This document shows positions 40,401 through 51,100 of a stretch of 64,000 bases of DNA, one piece after another (positions within the stretch are counted from its first letter, which is position 1; each line of letters starts with the position of its first letter). The notes below the pieces were generated by a model. The model did no database searches. It had not been told where the DNA came from and was given only the letters and a program-made list of their open reading frames with translations. Source of the DNA: Odontesthes bonariensis (lineage: Eukaryota > Chordata > Actinopteri > Atheriniformes > Atherinopsidae); NCBI RefSeq assembly GCF_027942865.1, contig NC_134510.1, positions 32,176,663-32,240,662 on the forward strand, written 5' to 3'. The position numbers and the translations under genes were made by a program.

Positions 40401-43400
40401 TAATCAAGTCATAAGTAATAAATTAATATGATGTGAAATGACTAGTTAAAATGACCTGCTCTAAGCCCCCCCAAAAAAGAAAAGGAATCAGGAAACACTA
40501 GAATAAAAAGAAAGCTGAAGTTCAAAATGGAAGTTTGGTAAGACCCATTCCAGAAAGGATGTAATTGGTCTGTTTCAATGAGAGTGGCTCTTCATTCTCT
40601 TTATCTTTTTTAATTTCCTCTTCAACTTACTTGTGTCTCCCATTCAGTTATGCAAGACTAAGTTAAGTATTACTGGAAAAGCCATTGTGCGCCTGCTGTA
40701 TCCTGGATAAATGACTTTGTTAATTAAGAGAACATCTGGTTTTACTCTCTGGGTGAAGTGCAACGAGCCCTGGATGGTGAACATGAGCTTGAAGGTTCAT
40801 GTGAGTGCTGATTATTTCTGTACACCTCCAGCCCCCTCTTCAGGAAGCTGAGTGGAGATGATGTGAGGTGAGCGTGCTTACAGAGCCCGGGGTGAGCAGC
40901 GTCATATCTTTATCAGAGGATTTTAAGGGCAAAGCCTACATGCTTCACACAGCAGCCTAAATACATCTGCATGCTATATAACCTCCAGCAGCAGTTTGTC
41001 TCTATGCGGGGCAGATGGCCCAGACGAGGTTGGAAAATATCTGTGGCTTTATTTATCTGGAGGATTTCAATCTGAGACTCTGCTTTTGCCATATGTTTGT
41101 TTGCTGTGTAACAATCCTGCTCCAGTTTGTTGTTGTTCTGTGCTGGTTGGTGATTTCGCTACGGCTTCGACAGGAATGTCATCTGACATCATGACAGAAG
41201 ACAGTCTCTTTGAGTGAAAATAAAAGCTCAAGAGGCTTGTTGCTGGATGAGTGTTACCTGATGAGAAGTCTTTAGCTTTGATTAGGGGCTAAGCTCAGGT
41301 TAAGACTCTTAAAACTGTAATTGACCCAAAAAGTAACAAAAGCTGACAAATCTACTTTGGAGCTGAGATGATTGACCTGGTCGGTAATGCTTTTAGGGTC
41401 TTTTTTTTTTCCCTTGTCCTGTCCAGCATTATGGTAGCAGAATTAATCTGAATACCGTTTATGCTAAACACATTTGCTATGCCAAGGGAAGCTTTATGAA
41501 TGTAAAGCTCCCCTTGTTTCCCATCAACTCCTCATTTTTATTTATTTATTTTTGTTACAATATTTAACATGATATGATAATAGTGCCTTTAAATGCCTTT
41601 AACTAACAAAAAGGCAACAAATGATCAAGTTGAGAAACTTTATTCATGCTTCTGAGAATTATAATTTCTTTAACATTCTGCCTTTTATTTTAGGACAAAA
41701 TAATGAATAAATGAATCGGAATCTTAACCCACAAACTGGCCCATTAAGACATGAGTCGCAAACTGAACATAAACCATTCATGCTGCATCAGGTCAGTTGA
41801 CTCGTAATAAAAAAAGGTTTGCAGCCTTTAAACAATGACTCTTTAAGGGCTAATTCATCCACAAACTAAATGAAATAAACTATTTCAGACAGTTACAGCT
41901 CTGAAATTAATTTCTAACAATGAACAGATTAATTCATTTACAGTAAATGTTACTGCTGGAGCGGCAGACAGTTTCAAATGGTATGAAGCCACAAAAATGT
42001 TTTAAGGTTTCATTGCATGTTTACCTCAACTTCATGTACATCAAAATAAAAACTACAAAGTGTTTCTACAGATTTTCACCAAAGACATAAAGAAGAAGAA
42101 AGAGTAAATGACTTTATGCTCCAGCGCATGAAAATCTTGTTCGTGTTCAGCTGTGAGAAATCAAAATCTCAACAGTAACATCTTAAAGCTGTTTCAAACA
42201 GACATGTCCTAATCTACCCAACTAACCTGTCTCGCTTTATTTGTACATTAAGCATTCACTAACATGATGTTTTTACATTTTGTCTAACTTTTTGTTAGAC
42301 ACAGATGTCGCTGTGACTCACCAACATGCAGATGTCCATGGGCAGGTAGACTTTCCGTCGACTGCTGTGGTAGGGAGTCGCTCTCAGACACGTTACGATT
42401 CCCTGAGCTTTCCCGATGTGGCTCGCCGCGTGGTCTGCGTGCACGTTTTTCACACCTTTAATGACAAACAAACACGCAGTACGGCATCCCTTTATGAATC
42501 CTGCTGGAACTTCTCTAAGGAAACATCACAGTCTGCACAGTCAAATCTCAACTTGAGGCAAAGTCATTGGTTTTAAAACAAACCGAAACAAATCACAAAG
42601 GGCGATGATGGGATGGTAAAAAAAAAAAAAAAAGATTTCTTATGAGGCAGCAAAGTTTTGCAGGTGTTTCTGTAAATACAATGGGTTCATGATAAGGATG
42701 ACCCTTTTTTTACGCTAACTCACCATCTCCGTCTTTAAAACATTGGGCATTTGTACTCTAATGTGATCAGATGGAGATTGATCATTTACTAAAACAGCTT
42801 CTTCCATTCAGCAGTAGCTGAAAAGAGAAGTTGTCTCTTTGACTTTATCTCTGCTAATCAGGAAGAGAAGAAAGATTCGGTGAGCTAAGAGGCTTAATGT
42901 CTTTTGCCATCCTGGGTGTCAGAGGAGAGTCAGCCACTGGGTGTGAAAAAATATTTTTTTCTCACATGCACACTTTGTAACTTTAACAATCACATCCAGA
43001 GAAATGCTGTCATGAATGAAAGCAGCAGCAGCAGCAACAGGAAATTAAATTAAAATAGGCCAAGGAGTTCAAAAAAACAAAAATCTGATCTTTATTTTGG
43101 CTTTGTTATACAGAGTCTTTAAAGTATTCCTCGTTCATCAGTATTACTAAGCTTTAGGATCAGCTTATAATACCACTAATTTAGAATTATTACTGTTTAT
43201 ACCACGAGCAACATCCCCGGTCCTTACCTAAACACTCCAGCAGCAGGTATAATAAGGAGGACTGTGTGTTCTCTGAATACTTCTCCAGTTCCTGGAGGTT
43301 TCTGTAAGCTCTGTCTTCCATATCCTTCTCCTGGTAAAACAAACAGTCGGAAAGATTGTCGGCTTGAATATTAAAAGTGCACTTGTTAAATAAAACCTAA

Positions 43401-45172
43401 TAGAAATTTGACAGCTTATTAAGTCTTTACAGAAAGGATTAGTACAAACTGCAGAAATGCGAATTAAACAAGGAGCTGATCATCTCTATTGGCGGAAATG
43501 TATCTTACTCTCTCTGTAATGATCCTCAGCAGCCACCTCTTTGTCAGGCTGTGTGACCTCACTGCCTGCAAGACATCATAAAAATCCAAATTAATCCTGA
43601 ATATTAAACATCTTTGCTTTTGTTTATGAAGTTTTTGTTTATGTGTTGGTTTGTCCTAAATAAACCTGGAGATTTTTCACAATTAAAGATATTTAGATAG
43701 TCATTAGGCTGAGATTTACCCTCCACAGCTCAGTGCTGACTGGTTGGTTTGGAGGGTCATCTCTGTAAATCTCCTCTATAGCGGTCTTCCAGAACTGCAT
43801 TCGCATCAAACCAATGGTCTTCTGGGAAACTGAGTCCTTCACCTTGTAGAGTAATAGTTACAGGAAGTCTAATGTTAGACAAAGTAGTTTGAAATGGACT
43901 GGGATAAAAACTCAAATAATACAATTTTAGATTTTTTTAAACCTGTTTACTAAACATTAGTTCATTATTATCACAGAAACACAGAAATTGTCACAGTAGC
44001 AGCAGTAGTCACAGCCAGTTGTGAGTCCAGCAGTGAAAGCGGTATTATGAGAAATAATTCCTCATCCAGCCTGTATGTAGGAATACCTGCCTGTGCCAGC
44101 TCCACATTAAAGGCTCTCAGAGCCAGAGCGGAACGCCGTACTTCCTCTGGGACGAGGAGACATGACAGGAAGCCTTCATAGTCTCTGGACCTGAGGAGGA
44201 CAGAGGAAAAGAGAGACACCATGAATGACAGAGTGAGGAAATTCGAATTCCATAACTTAAAAAAATGCTATTACTTACCTTTTCTGCATCATGTCTGACA
44301 ACATTTTGATTTGGCTTGAGCTTCTCAGGGTAAAGGCAAGGTTTTTTTTAAATTAATTTATCTATAGAAATGTTGAATCTGTTAAACATCATACCAACCA
44401 GCACCTAAAGTAAAACGTGTTTGAGCCACATGGTATACTTTATGGAACAGCAGTTTCCATATTAGCACATTTCCCCAAGATAATTAAATAATAAATTAAA
44501 TGTACACAAAAAAGGGTAATTAATTATTTAAAAACACGTGTTATGAGCTAGAACTAAGGAGATTATCAATGATCTTTTTTGCTTAAAAATGTTTCAGAGG
44601 AATGGCAGAATCGTGGATTTTTAAAAGACGATATTTCACTTGATAAAAGCTCCTGGGTAAATTGGAGTGAGCCGATATGAAGAGTGAAGTCGAAATATTC
44701 GGACATCATTCAAAGACATACGGACACTTCTTTTGCGCATATAAAAACTTGCGTTGTGTAACTTTGTACAGGACATTTGAATGAAGCCTGGTGGAGAGAG
44801 TCATACCCTACAAAACAAAACTTAAGTTGGACTAAATTTGCAAGATCTTTTTTTTTTTTACGTGATTACTGTATTCGTCCAAAAGACGGGGCTTCTGAAT
44901 AGGTATCTCGACATTATTAAAGCTGGTATATCTGCTCTGTAAAAACATTTTACCAACCGTGTCGTTAGCAGTAAGACCCACCTGACCATGTCCAGACAGT
45001 ACTTTTCATTTTGCTGAGAGTCGACAGTCGCATTGGTTGACGCTCTCACACTCTGTATTTCAGACGCTCGATGTATAAAAACACTCTTTGGGGCTATCTT
45101 TCTGTGGAGAGTGTAAATCATCGAGCTTTTACTTCTTAATAGTCCATGTTTAACACTGATGCCAGCTGCCAT
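25318..45172 (-). CDS. ndufaf6: NADH:ubiquinone oxidoreductase complex I assembly factor 6 (complete, 9 exons)
   Basis: Mitochondrial assembly factor for respiratory complex I, of the squalene/phytoene synthase fold family. Nine coding exons on the minus strand: 44982-45172, 44091-44190, 43720-43842, 43509-43565, 43228-43330, 42322-42455, 35029-35130, 29041-29097 and 25318-25446. Every junction keeps frame and gives 331 codons, against 333 in human. Landmarks in order are [73 protein letters not shown] and a C-terminus ending LRSWKNTY. The N-terminus is basic and Ser/Ala-rich, as expected for a mitochondrial presequence. The start at 45172 was chosen because it has A at -3 and G at +4 (AACATGG). 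An in-frame ATG at 45196 would add 8 residues but has a poor context. Intron 2 uses a GC donor; all others are GT-AG. Family identity is established knowledge; the exon model is read directly from the sequence. No frameshift or premature stop was seen. Confidence 0.96.
25634..25663. repeat. (AAG)n microsatellite joined to a dispersed-repeat end
   Basis: About nine AAG units are followed by TTTTATTTATATAGCACCTT and CACAAAGTGCTTTACA, a common fish repeat terminus. It lies just outside the last ndufaf6 coding exon, in intron 8. Confidence 0.85.
28335..28530. mobile_element. DNA-transposon relic
   Basis: GGTTAAGGTCAGGACTCTGAGG, then a T-run, then CTGCTTTGGGTCCCTGTCTTG resembles a widespread vertebrate transposon segment (GGTCAGGACTTTGACT... 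GGGTCATTGTCTTGCTG). Assigned from memory. Confidence 0.4.
29041..29097 (-). CDS. ndufaf6: ndufaf6 exon 8
   Basis: Encodes [19 protein letters not shown] (19 residues), flanked by acceptor CCCTCAG and donor GTAAGT. Its length and phase match the vertebrate ARSF-FLQT segment. Confidence 0.93.
29951..30240 (+). mobile_element. tRNA-derived SINE
   Basis: The head GCGGCCGTGGCTCAGG has an A-box-like TGGCTCAG and an exact B box GGTTCGATTCC at 30014-30024. The body contains TGCCCTTGAGCAAGGCACCG, usual in fish SINEs, and it ends near GACAATAAATCTGATC. It lies in ndufaf6 intron 7, antisense to the gene. Confidence 0.8.
33171..34636. mobile_element. DNA element with 54-bp perfect TIRs, interrupted by a LINE
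   Basis: AGTGGGGTTACATGGCACTG... at 33171-33224 is the exact reverse complement of 34583-34636, and similarity continues a little further (TGAGTT). Without the LINE the element is about 0.54 kb, MITE-sized. A short ATG frame (MANEEQDEG) at about 33300 may be the start of a lost transposase. The target duplication is unresolved (CACTC left, CACTG right). Confidence 0.8.
33380..34309 (+). mobile_element. 5'-truncated LINE with intact 220-codon ORF end
   Basis: The frame 33376-34038 encodes [83 protein letters not shown] and [16 protein letters not shown], a reverse-transcriptase C-terminal region common in teleost LINEs (clade not settled). The 3'UTR ends AAGTCGCTTTGGTTAAAAGC then (TAATG)n. 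GATG flanks both sides and may be the target duplication. Confidence 0.85.
35029..35130 (-). CDS. ndufaf6: ndufaf6 exon 7
   Basis: Encodes [16 protein letters not shown] through [12 protein letters not shown] (34 residues), with acceptor TCTCCAG and donor GTATGT. A 7.2-kb intron separates it from exon 6. Confidence 0.95.
35460..35570 (+). mobile_element. Truncated fish MITE end
   Basis: GGCGCTTTTCCACTTGCTCG, GGCTCGGTTTGG and GTTTCCATTACAAA match a common teleost nonautonomous repeat that starts GGCGCTTTTCCACT. The rest of the element is missing. Confidence 0.5.
39479..39510. repeat. Poly(G) tract
   Basis: A run of 22 G, one T, then 6 G, in an ndufaf6 intron. It is C-rich on the transcribed sense of that gene. 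Potential assembly-length error and G-quadruplex site. Confidence 0.9.
42322..42455 (-). CDS. ndufaf6: ndufaf6 exon 6
   Basis: Encodes [18 protein letters not shown] through YLPMDICML, the best conserved block of the protein. The acceptor is TTAAAG and the donor GTGAGT. Confidence 0.95.
43228..43330 (-). CDS. ndufaf6: ndufaf6 exon 5
   Basis: Encodes [18 protein letters not shown] through [11 protein letters not shown] and ends in phase 1 before GTAAGG. The acceptor is TTACCAG. Confidence 0.94.
43509..43565 (-). CDS. ndufaf6: ndufaf6 exon 4
   Basis: A 57-bp exon encoding [19 protein letters not shown], with acceptor TTGCAG and donor GTAAGA, phase 0 at both ends. Confidence 0.94.
43720..43842 (-). 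CDS. ndufaf6: ndufaf6 exon 3
   Basis: Encodes 41 residues, [18 protein letters not shown] to STELWR, between acceptor CTACAAG and donor GTAAAT. The GLMRMQFW stretch is a strongly conserved family signature. Confidence 0.94.
44091..44190 (-). CDS. ndufaf6: ndufaf6 exon 2
   Basis: The acceptor is CTCCTCAG. The exon encodes [17 protein letters not shown] through AFNVELAQ. Frame with exon 3 (VKDSV) requires the exon to end at CAG with donor GCAGGT. Using the nearby GTATTC instead adds 4 bp and breaks the frame. Confidence 0.92.
44982..45172 (-). CDS. ndufaf6: ndufaf6 exon 1 (presequence and N-terminus)
   Basis: Starts ATG GCA GCT GGC and ends ATG GTC AG before the donor GTGGGT (phase 2). It encodes the Lys/Arg/Ser-rich presequence and the NEKYCLDMV segment that matches the family's (H)YCLELLR motif. 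Confidence 0.92.
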
Positions 45173-45859
45173 GTTCCCCTTCAACTTGTGCTGCATTCAT
45201 GGTACCTCGGACATAAGACTACTAATACCAATGCCAAGATTACATAGTTTTCGACCTCTACGTGCTGGACATGTAAAGAAGGCAGGAAAAAAAATGTATA
45301 TGTCTGGGTTATCTCTGCTTTTCTATGAATAACAAATACTAATGAACAAGTATGTTTTAAGTTACCGAAAACAAACCAGAACTGAAACAGGAGAGTGAAA
45401 CACGTGGAAATAGTATACTCTTTTGGTTGAATTCAAGCAAAAACACCGGTATACTTTATTTTGACCTTGCTTACTGCCTTTAAACGTTATATTATCAATT
45501 TTGAATAAGTAATCTAATTTTTAATGGCCCTATCTTTGGATTTAACGTATTTTGTAATCTGGAACTCCAATTTTCAAATAGTTCTGAATACAGCATTTTA
45601 CTGCTGGTGTAACATAAAAACATTCCCCTGAGCATCCGGACCAAAAAGCACCAGAAACTGACACCGAAAGTTATTAATCGTTTATTCATATTGTATAGCT
45701 TGTAATGATGACATAATGACAAAGAGAGCGGCAAACTTGCGTTTAAACTTAAACATCACGTTCAAGGTATACAATAAGTGCTGTTATAACAATACCGGAA
45801 ATAGACTAATACCTCAAAATAAGAGTAGGAAACTGTATAAAAAGGTCCAATAACTGCTC

Positions 45860-46035
45860 TCCCCAGTTCCCAGATGTTGACGTAGTGTTATTGAAATAAG
45901 AGGATGCTACATAGTGATCTCATTTTGAATATTTGATGTATGTTTTATCTTGTTTTGTGATTTGCACATCAATACATTGTTTTTATTTACATTTTATGTC
46001 AACGTCCCAGATTTTTTGGGATTAAGGTTGTATAT
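45860..46035 (+). repeat. Dispersed fish repeat end
   Basis: GTTTTGTGATTTGCACATCA and TGTCAACGTCCCAGATTTTTT then GGGATTAAGGTTGTAT resemble the ACAACGTCCCAACTT... GGGGTTGTA terminus of an abundant teleost repeat. It lies between ndufaf6 and the class I gene. Confidence 0.45.
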
Positions 46036-47329
46036 AAAGTGAATTAATTATATTAGTTAACATTATACAAAATGTATTATCACATAAAATAAAGTCAAAT
46101 GAGATCTATTTGAGATTATTATATTTTGCAGAGACTCACCACATCCTGACAGTTGAAAAACACCTTTACGAAAGCTGATTTTACTTCTTTTTTTTTTGTA
46201 ATGAAATGACCATTTACCTCACATGAAAAACAATTTTTTTGTATAAGCACTTCATCTAAAAAGAAAAAAAATATGATCTGAATAGATTACGGCAAATTTG
46301 GGGAATTTTTCATATTGATGTCCTCAATGATTCATGCACTACACATGCAAACTTCAATGACGGAACAGATAACAAAAATAATGAGGAATTTCATATCAAA
46401 ATTACTAAACTTCATACAATTGTAAAAGTCAAAATGAAGGCATGAGTCCTACTTTGGTGTAGGTCAGAGATAGGGATCTTCCCTAACCAACAATGGTGTT
46501 GCTTTTCCCACCTATGACATTTCAACAAAGCTTATGTGTAAGTTCAGTAAAGAAGATCTTTTCCCTCATGTCTATCCTCATTATCTGGTGTTTGAACGTT
46601 TCATCCTGCTACACTTTGTCACACTGTCAAATTCACATTCTTGCTTTGGTTTTGGAGCCACTCAGTCGAAACCACGTTCTATAAAATTGTCTTCTGTCGT
46701 TCCACACCTGGTATGATTTTCACCCTACCCATCTCCTCCTCATCTCCACCTCTTTCTGTTACCAAAGTAGCCTCATCTGGGGTATTTGCCATCTCTAGCT
46801 TTTGCTCATCCACCACAGTGTCGAGACTCCAAGGGGGGTTCCTATCCTATCCCCTTCCTTCATGTATGCCACCACCCAAATGAGACAAGGCATTGGAGTC
46901 TAACTGCCAAATACCTTCAGGTTCAAATCTTGTACATCAAATACATTTTGTTACATTTTTCAATTCAGATTTCTCCTTGCTGAACAATGTTCAGGAAGTG
47001 GCCAAAGGCTCTCCATTTATGACACATCCATCTTAACTGTAAAAAGGAGGTGAATCCTACCTTAGTTTCTCTCTGCAATGACAAGAGCTCCCTTTTTCAA
47101 TAACAGGATGGATCTGTCCCCTTGCTTTGACAAACTGGTAACTAAAACTAAATTAAGGAAAAACAAGCAAATGTGCACATTCTTTAGCAGTCCACATAGT
47201 CTTGTTTGCAAAGCTTGTCACTGAGCTACAAAGCTGCAGAGTGGTAGAGGCCTTTCATGGAAGCGAAAATGAGACTATAAAAGTCTAAAAATGTAATAAA
47301 GGTACGAAAATATATATTTCATCATTACA
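46036..47329. other. Unresolved intergenic sequence between ndufaf6 and the class I gene
   Basis: Short overlapping frames near 46.5-47.0 kb on both strands look like decayed coding matter, possibly a transposase, but no family motif could be named. Confidence 0.35.
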
Positions 47330-47805
47330 CTAAACTCAGACAAAACTGAAAAAACTGAAATCATTGTCTTTGCCCGACAGAAACAAAAGAAAAAGTATTA
47401 TCGGTCACCTTGACACTTTGGACAATTGGACTCAGACCTGAACTTTAACAGCCACATTAAATCAGTAACATCAGCAGCTTTTTACCATCTAAAAAACATT
47501 GCCAGAATCAAAAGAATAGTGTCTAAACCAGACTTAGAAAGACTAAACAAGGTGAGGCTGCGTTTCAGTTTTATGCTCCTAAAATCTGAAAGTCTCCCAG
47601 AAGATGTGAGACAGGCCTCAACTCTGTTCTATTTAGCTGTGCATATGACAACTGAATGTATTTTCTCTGCACTCTTCACTTTTAATTTAATTATTTAATT
47701 ATTATGGAATGATTTTATCTGCATTCTTGTGATTTTATGTAGCTGTAAAGCACTTTGAATTGTGCACGAATTGTGCTCCACAATAAACTTGCCTTACACT
47801 ATAAT
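47330..47805 (+). mobile_element. Internally deleted LINE relic
   Basis: Reads KTEIIVFARQ, DLNFNSHIKSVTSAAFYHL, KNIARIKRIVSKPDLERL, then jumps to LPEDVRQASTLFYLAV, skipping the RLDYCN-to-APHIWN section. The 3'UTR ends TGTAAAGCACTTTGAATTGT and CAATAAACTTGCCTT, a typical fish LINE tail. Confidence 0.75.
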
Positions 47806-47949
47806 ATGATTGCAGCCATGAGAAAATATTGTTTAGACACAACATAAATATGTAAATTTTAGCTTATGATTTCCATTAAGAAACTATATTTTGTGTCTTG
47901 GGAACTGGAAGCAGGGAGATATTTGCTAAAAAAATTTAGTTGGTACAAT

Positions 47950-48082
47950 AACTCCATTGATCCATTTTCTATATTGCCCTAAATCCAATTCAGGGTCATG
48001 GAAGAGCTGGAGCCTATCCCAGCGGTCAATGGATGAGGGATGGGGTACACCCTGGACAGGTCACCAGTCCATCGAAGGGATG
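47950..48082 (+). repeat. Dispersed fish repeat abutting the class I last exon
   Basis: GATCCATTTTCTATATTGCC, CAATTCAGGGTCATGGAAGA, GCTGGAGCCTATCCCAGC and ACACCCTGGACAGGTCACCA make up a very common teleost interspersed sequence. It probably forms part of the class I 3'UTR. Confidence 0.75.
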
Positions 48083-48095
48083 TTACATTCAAAGA

Positions 48096-48128
48096 TTACA
48101 TCATCATCTCCAGCTCTTCACTACTCCC
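48096..48128 (-). CDS. MHC class I exon 7 (terminal tail exon and stop)
   Basis: Follows acceptor CTCTACAG in phase 0 and encodes GSSEELEMMM then TAA. It is short, so it rests on splice signal and phase. A dispersed repeat lies immediately 3'. Confidence 0.65.
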   Translation of the reverse strand, partial: GSSEELEMMM

Positions 48129-51100
48129 CTGTAGAGTCAGTTGCAACAGAGAAGAAATAATGAACCTGTTATTTTTCAAACAGCAAATTTTCTAAAGTTT
48201 CACTTACAAGACTAACTTCTTCTGTCTTAAATATCAATGACAACTTTGTATCTAAATGTGATTTAGTTTGTAACAGAAATTAAATCTTACTGTAGAAGCC
48301 CATAGTATTATGATGTACTCACTTCCTTAGGATTGGGATCCTCAGCTGATGAAGTGTCAGGTGCTACAGAACAAAACATTTAAGAAGAAAAGGGAAATAA
48401 TATTGTGAGGGACTAAACTTGGGAAAAGTAATGTTTGCAAAAGTGTTTGTTATGATTTTACAATGCTTTATGTAAAGCTTGCAAATAGCATTCACATGAG
48501 ACAAAGCTGATTCAAAAAAAGCCTCAAATCTACTGATGTGTTGCACGTGTCGCAGCACAAATTTAGTATAATTTCCTGTTATATATCGTTGGTATTTATC
48601 AAAAGGTGCAGTGCTAAAGGTTGTGGGCACAGTTTCCATTTCTAAAGTGCAAAATTTGTAGAGTATTTAATTGAATCACTGTGACATTATTTGTGAAGCT
48701 TTGTGCCTTGCAGTTAACTGCAGTTTGTGCCGTTATTTCAAATCGGCTACTTTCACACATGACACCTGTGCACAACAAACACACAACAGTCTTGGCTTGA
48801 AGGTTAGTTGATTCTGGGATGACGGCTTGATGCATGTGAGCACACACTGATGCGGGGCTGAGCCCCCTGTGATTGTGATGTGTGAATTACATCAGGGGAA
48901 CCGAGAGGTAATGAGGGCATATTTTCCTTTTTTTCCTGGATAGGTGCAACAGACATATGAAAATGACTAATGACTCTTAACCAATAAAAAGACAAAAAAA
49001 ATAAAACAATTTTCTGATTAGTAATGGAAGTGAAAAGGATTGATGATGTATTAATATTTTACATTCATACCAGTGTTTCTTCTTTTCCAGAAAATGACTC
49101 CAGCGGCACCACCTGCCACGAGTGCCCCCACAACAACAATAATAACAGCAGCAGTAGTCGGGAACTCTGAAGTTCCTGGAAAAGAAACGTGCATCTATCA
49201 GTTTCTCATACCAGCTTCAACATGTCTGGGCTCTCTGAATAATAGTACAGTAGACTGATAATATTAGGAATAGTATTTGAGCAACTTTACTTAAAAACAG
49301 TTTTGGTGTCCTTAGCTTTTGTGATACTATTTTTATTAAAAAAGAAAAATGAATGATAAAATGATCAACTACAATCACTGTTGCAGTGATCAAGTTACTT
49401 TGATTACTTCAGCCCACAAGAAAACAGGTAAGAACATATATAAATGATATATTTCTGTAAAATATTGTCATCAGATTCCAGTCTTACCTGTATTGGTCCT
49501 TATGTTTATTTTGTCTAGTTTGGTGATCATATCTTCTTTGACACCAGAGAGCTGAAACACACATTCATACTTGGGCCATTCCTCATATGTTTCTGATAAA
49601 AGTTTCAGATCAGTACTCATCTGGAAGGTCCCATCATTGTTGGGAAGGATCTCTCCTTTGTCCACATCTTCATGAATCTCCTCTCCATCTTTCCTCCAAA
49701 ACAATTCGGCTTCTTTAGGGTAGAAACCTGTAGCATGGCAGCTGATTGGAGAGGATGGAGTCTTCTGGAGAAGAGACACCGAGGGAAGCTCTAGAGAGAA
49801 AGCAGAAGCAATGAACAGTTTCTGTATTAACTAAATGAAAAGGAAAAATGGTACAGAATAAAATAAAAACATGCAGAAATGTGAGGAGTTGAGGCTTTTG
49901 GTGCTTGGTGTCAATTTAAAATAATGTGATGTATTTATTTTCAAATGTGCCACAATATTGCACTTTAAATATAGACTTGGTGTGTGAATGCCATCGCAAG
50001 AAAAGTAATAAGTGAAATAAGATGATTAGGGGCAGAAAACATGGGTCAAAATAAAGGCATAAATGGCACAAAAGGGGTGATTTAGAAATATAAGTGAGAG
50101 AAAGAAGTAGGCAGGTAAAAAGAGGCAAGGTACTACAAAGGTTAAAGATAAATTTGGTAACAGGAGCTGGTTCATTGTAACGTCAGGGTACATAAGCAGT
50201 AGAGGCCGAACATTTTGTCCACCACACAAATTCAGGCCATGTGATTCTACCTGTTCTCATCAGATAGCTCCTCCCATAGTTCATATACTTTTTCAGCAAC
50301 TCAGGGAAAAAATTTACAAAAATGTTCCTCCTATAGTCAATCTTAGCTTTATTGTTCCAGTTGTTTTTGGTGATGACCGCCTGAGGCGCAGCAGCAACAA
50401 AATTCTCCGTCTTCAGGTCAAAATATAAGTAGTCGTTTCCATCATAAGCATGAATCTCAAAGCCATCAATCTCGTTAGACTCATCATCCATCACAATTCC
50501 ATACATCCATTGGTAAATGTGGGAACCTGAAAGAGAGTCAGACATTGCATTTGACCAGTGAGATCCTGGTTAGTCAATTACCTATAACTGATAAGACCTC
50601 CTTACTCAATATGCCCCCCACACACATTAATGGTGCAGCAGTGATACTGATCATGATATTTCTTTTTTGTAATCTTCCCCTCCTGCTTTGGTTGCAGCAG
50701 CTGCGTTGCTGTTCAGCCTGCGATCAATATATAATTGATTGGTCAACTGATGCGAACTCTGCCTGTTTTACATGAACTCACATACCCAAAGTAGGAAAAT
50801 ATGGGTTGGTTTAAGCGACTTTAATGTGCTGAAAAACAAGCCCAAATAGTCATCCTCCCACCACCAAGCCTTCAGGTAGTGTGAGGTGTTCGTGCCAGGT
50901 TAGATTAAGTTGACTAAATAACAGAAAAAAAGAACAAAACCCAGAAAAACCAAGACAAAAAAAAGTCCACAAAAATCCACAAACCCTAACAGTTGTGAGA
51001 CCCTTTTATATATAAATATAATGGTGTTAGGTTTTCTCATATGTCCCTTTGGTGATTTTTTCACCTCTCTCAGAGATGGAGAACAAAACAGCTAAAGTGG

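Noticed and set aside
45173..45196. Upstream ATG at 45196 as the ndufaf6 start
   Set aside because: Poor start context. The ATG at 45172 has a strong context and gives a length close to the human protein; kept only as an alternative.
46493..46983. Cluster of short ORFs as a possible gene
   Set aside because: No consistent frame, splice structure or named motif. At most a decayed transposon.
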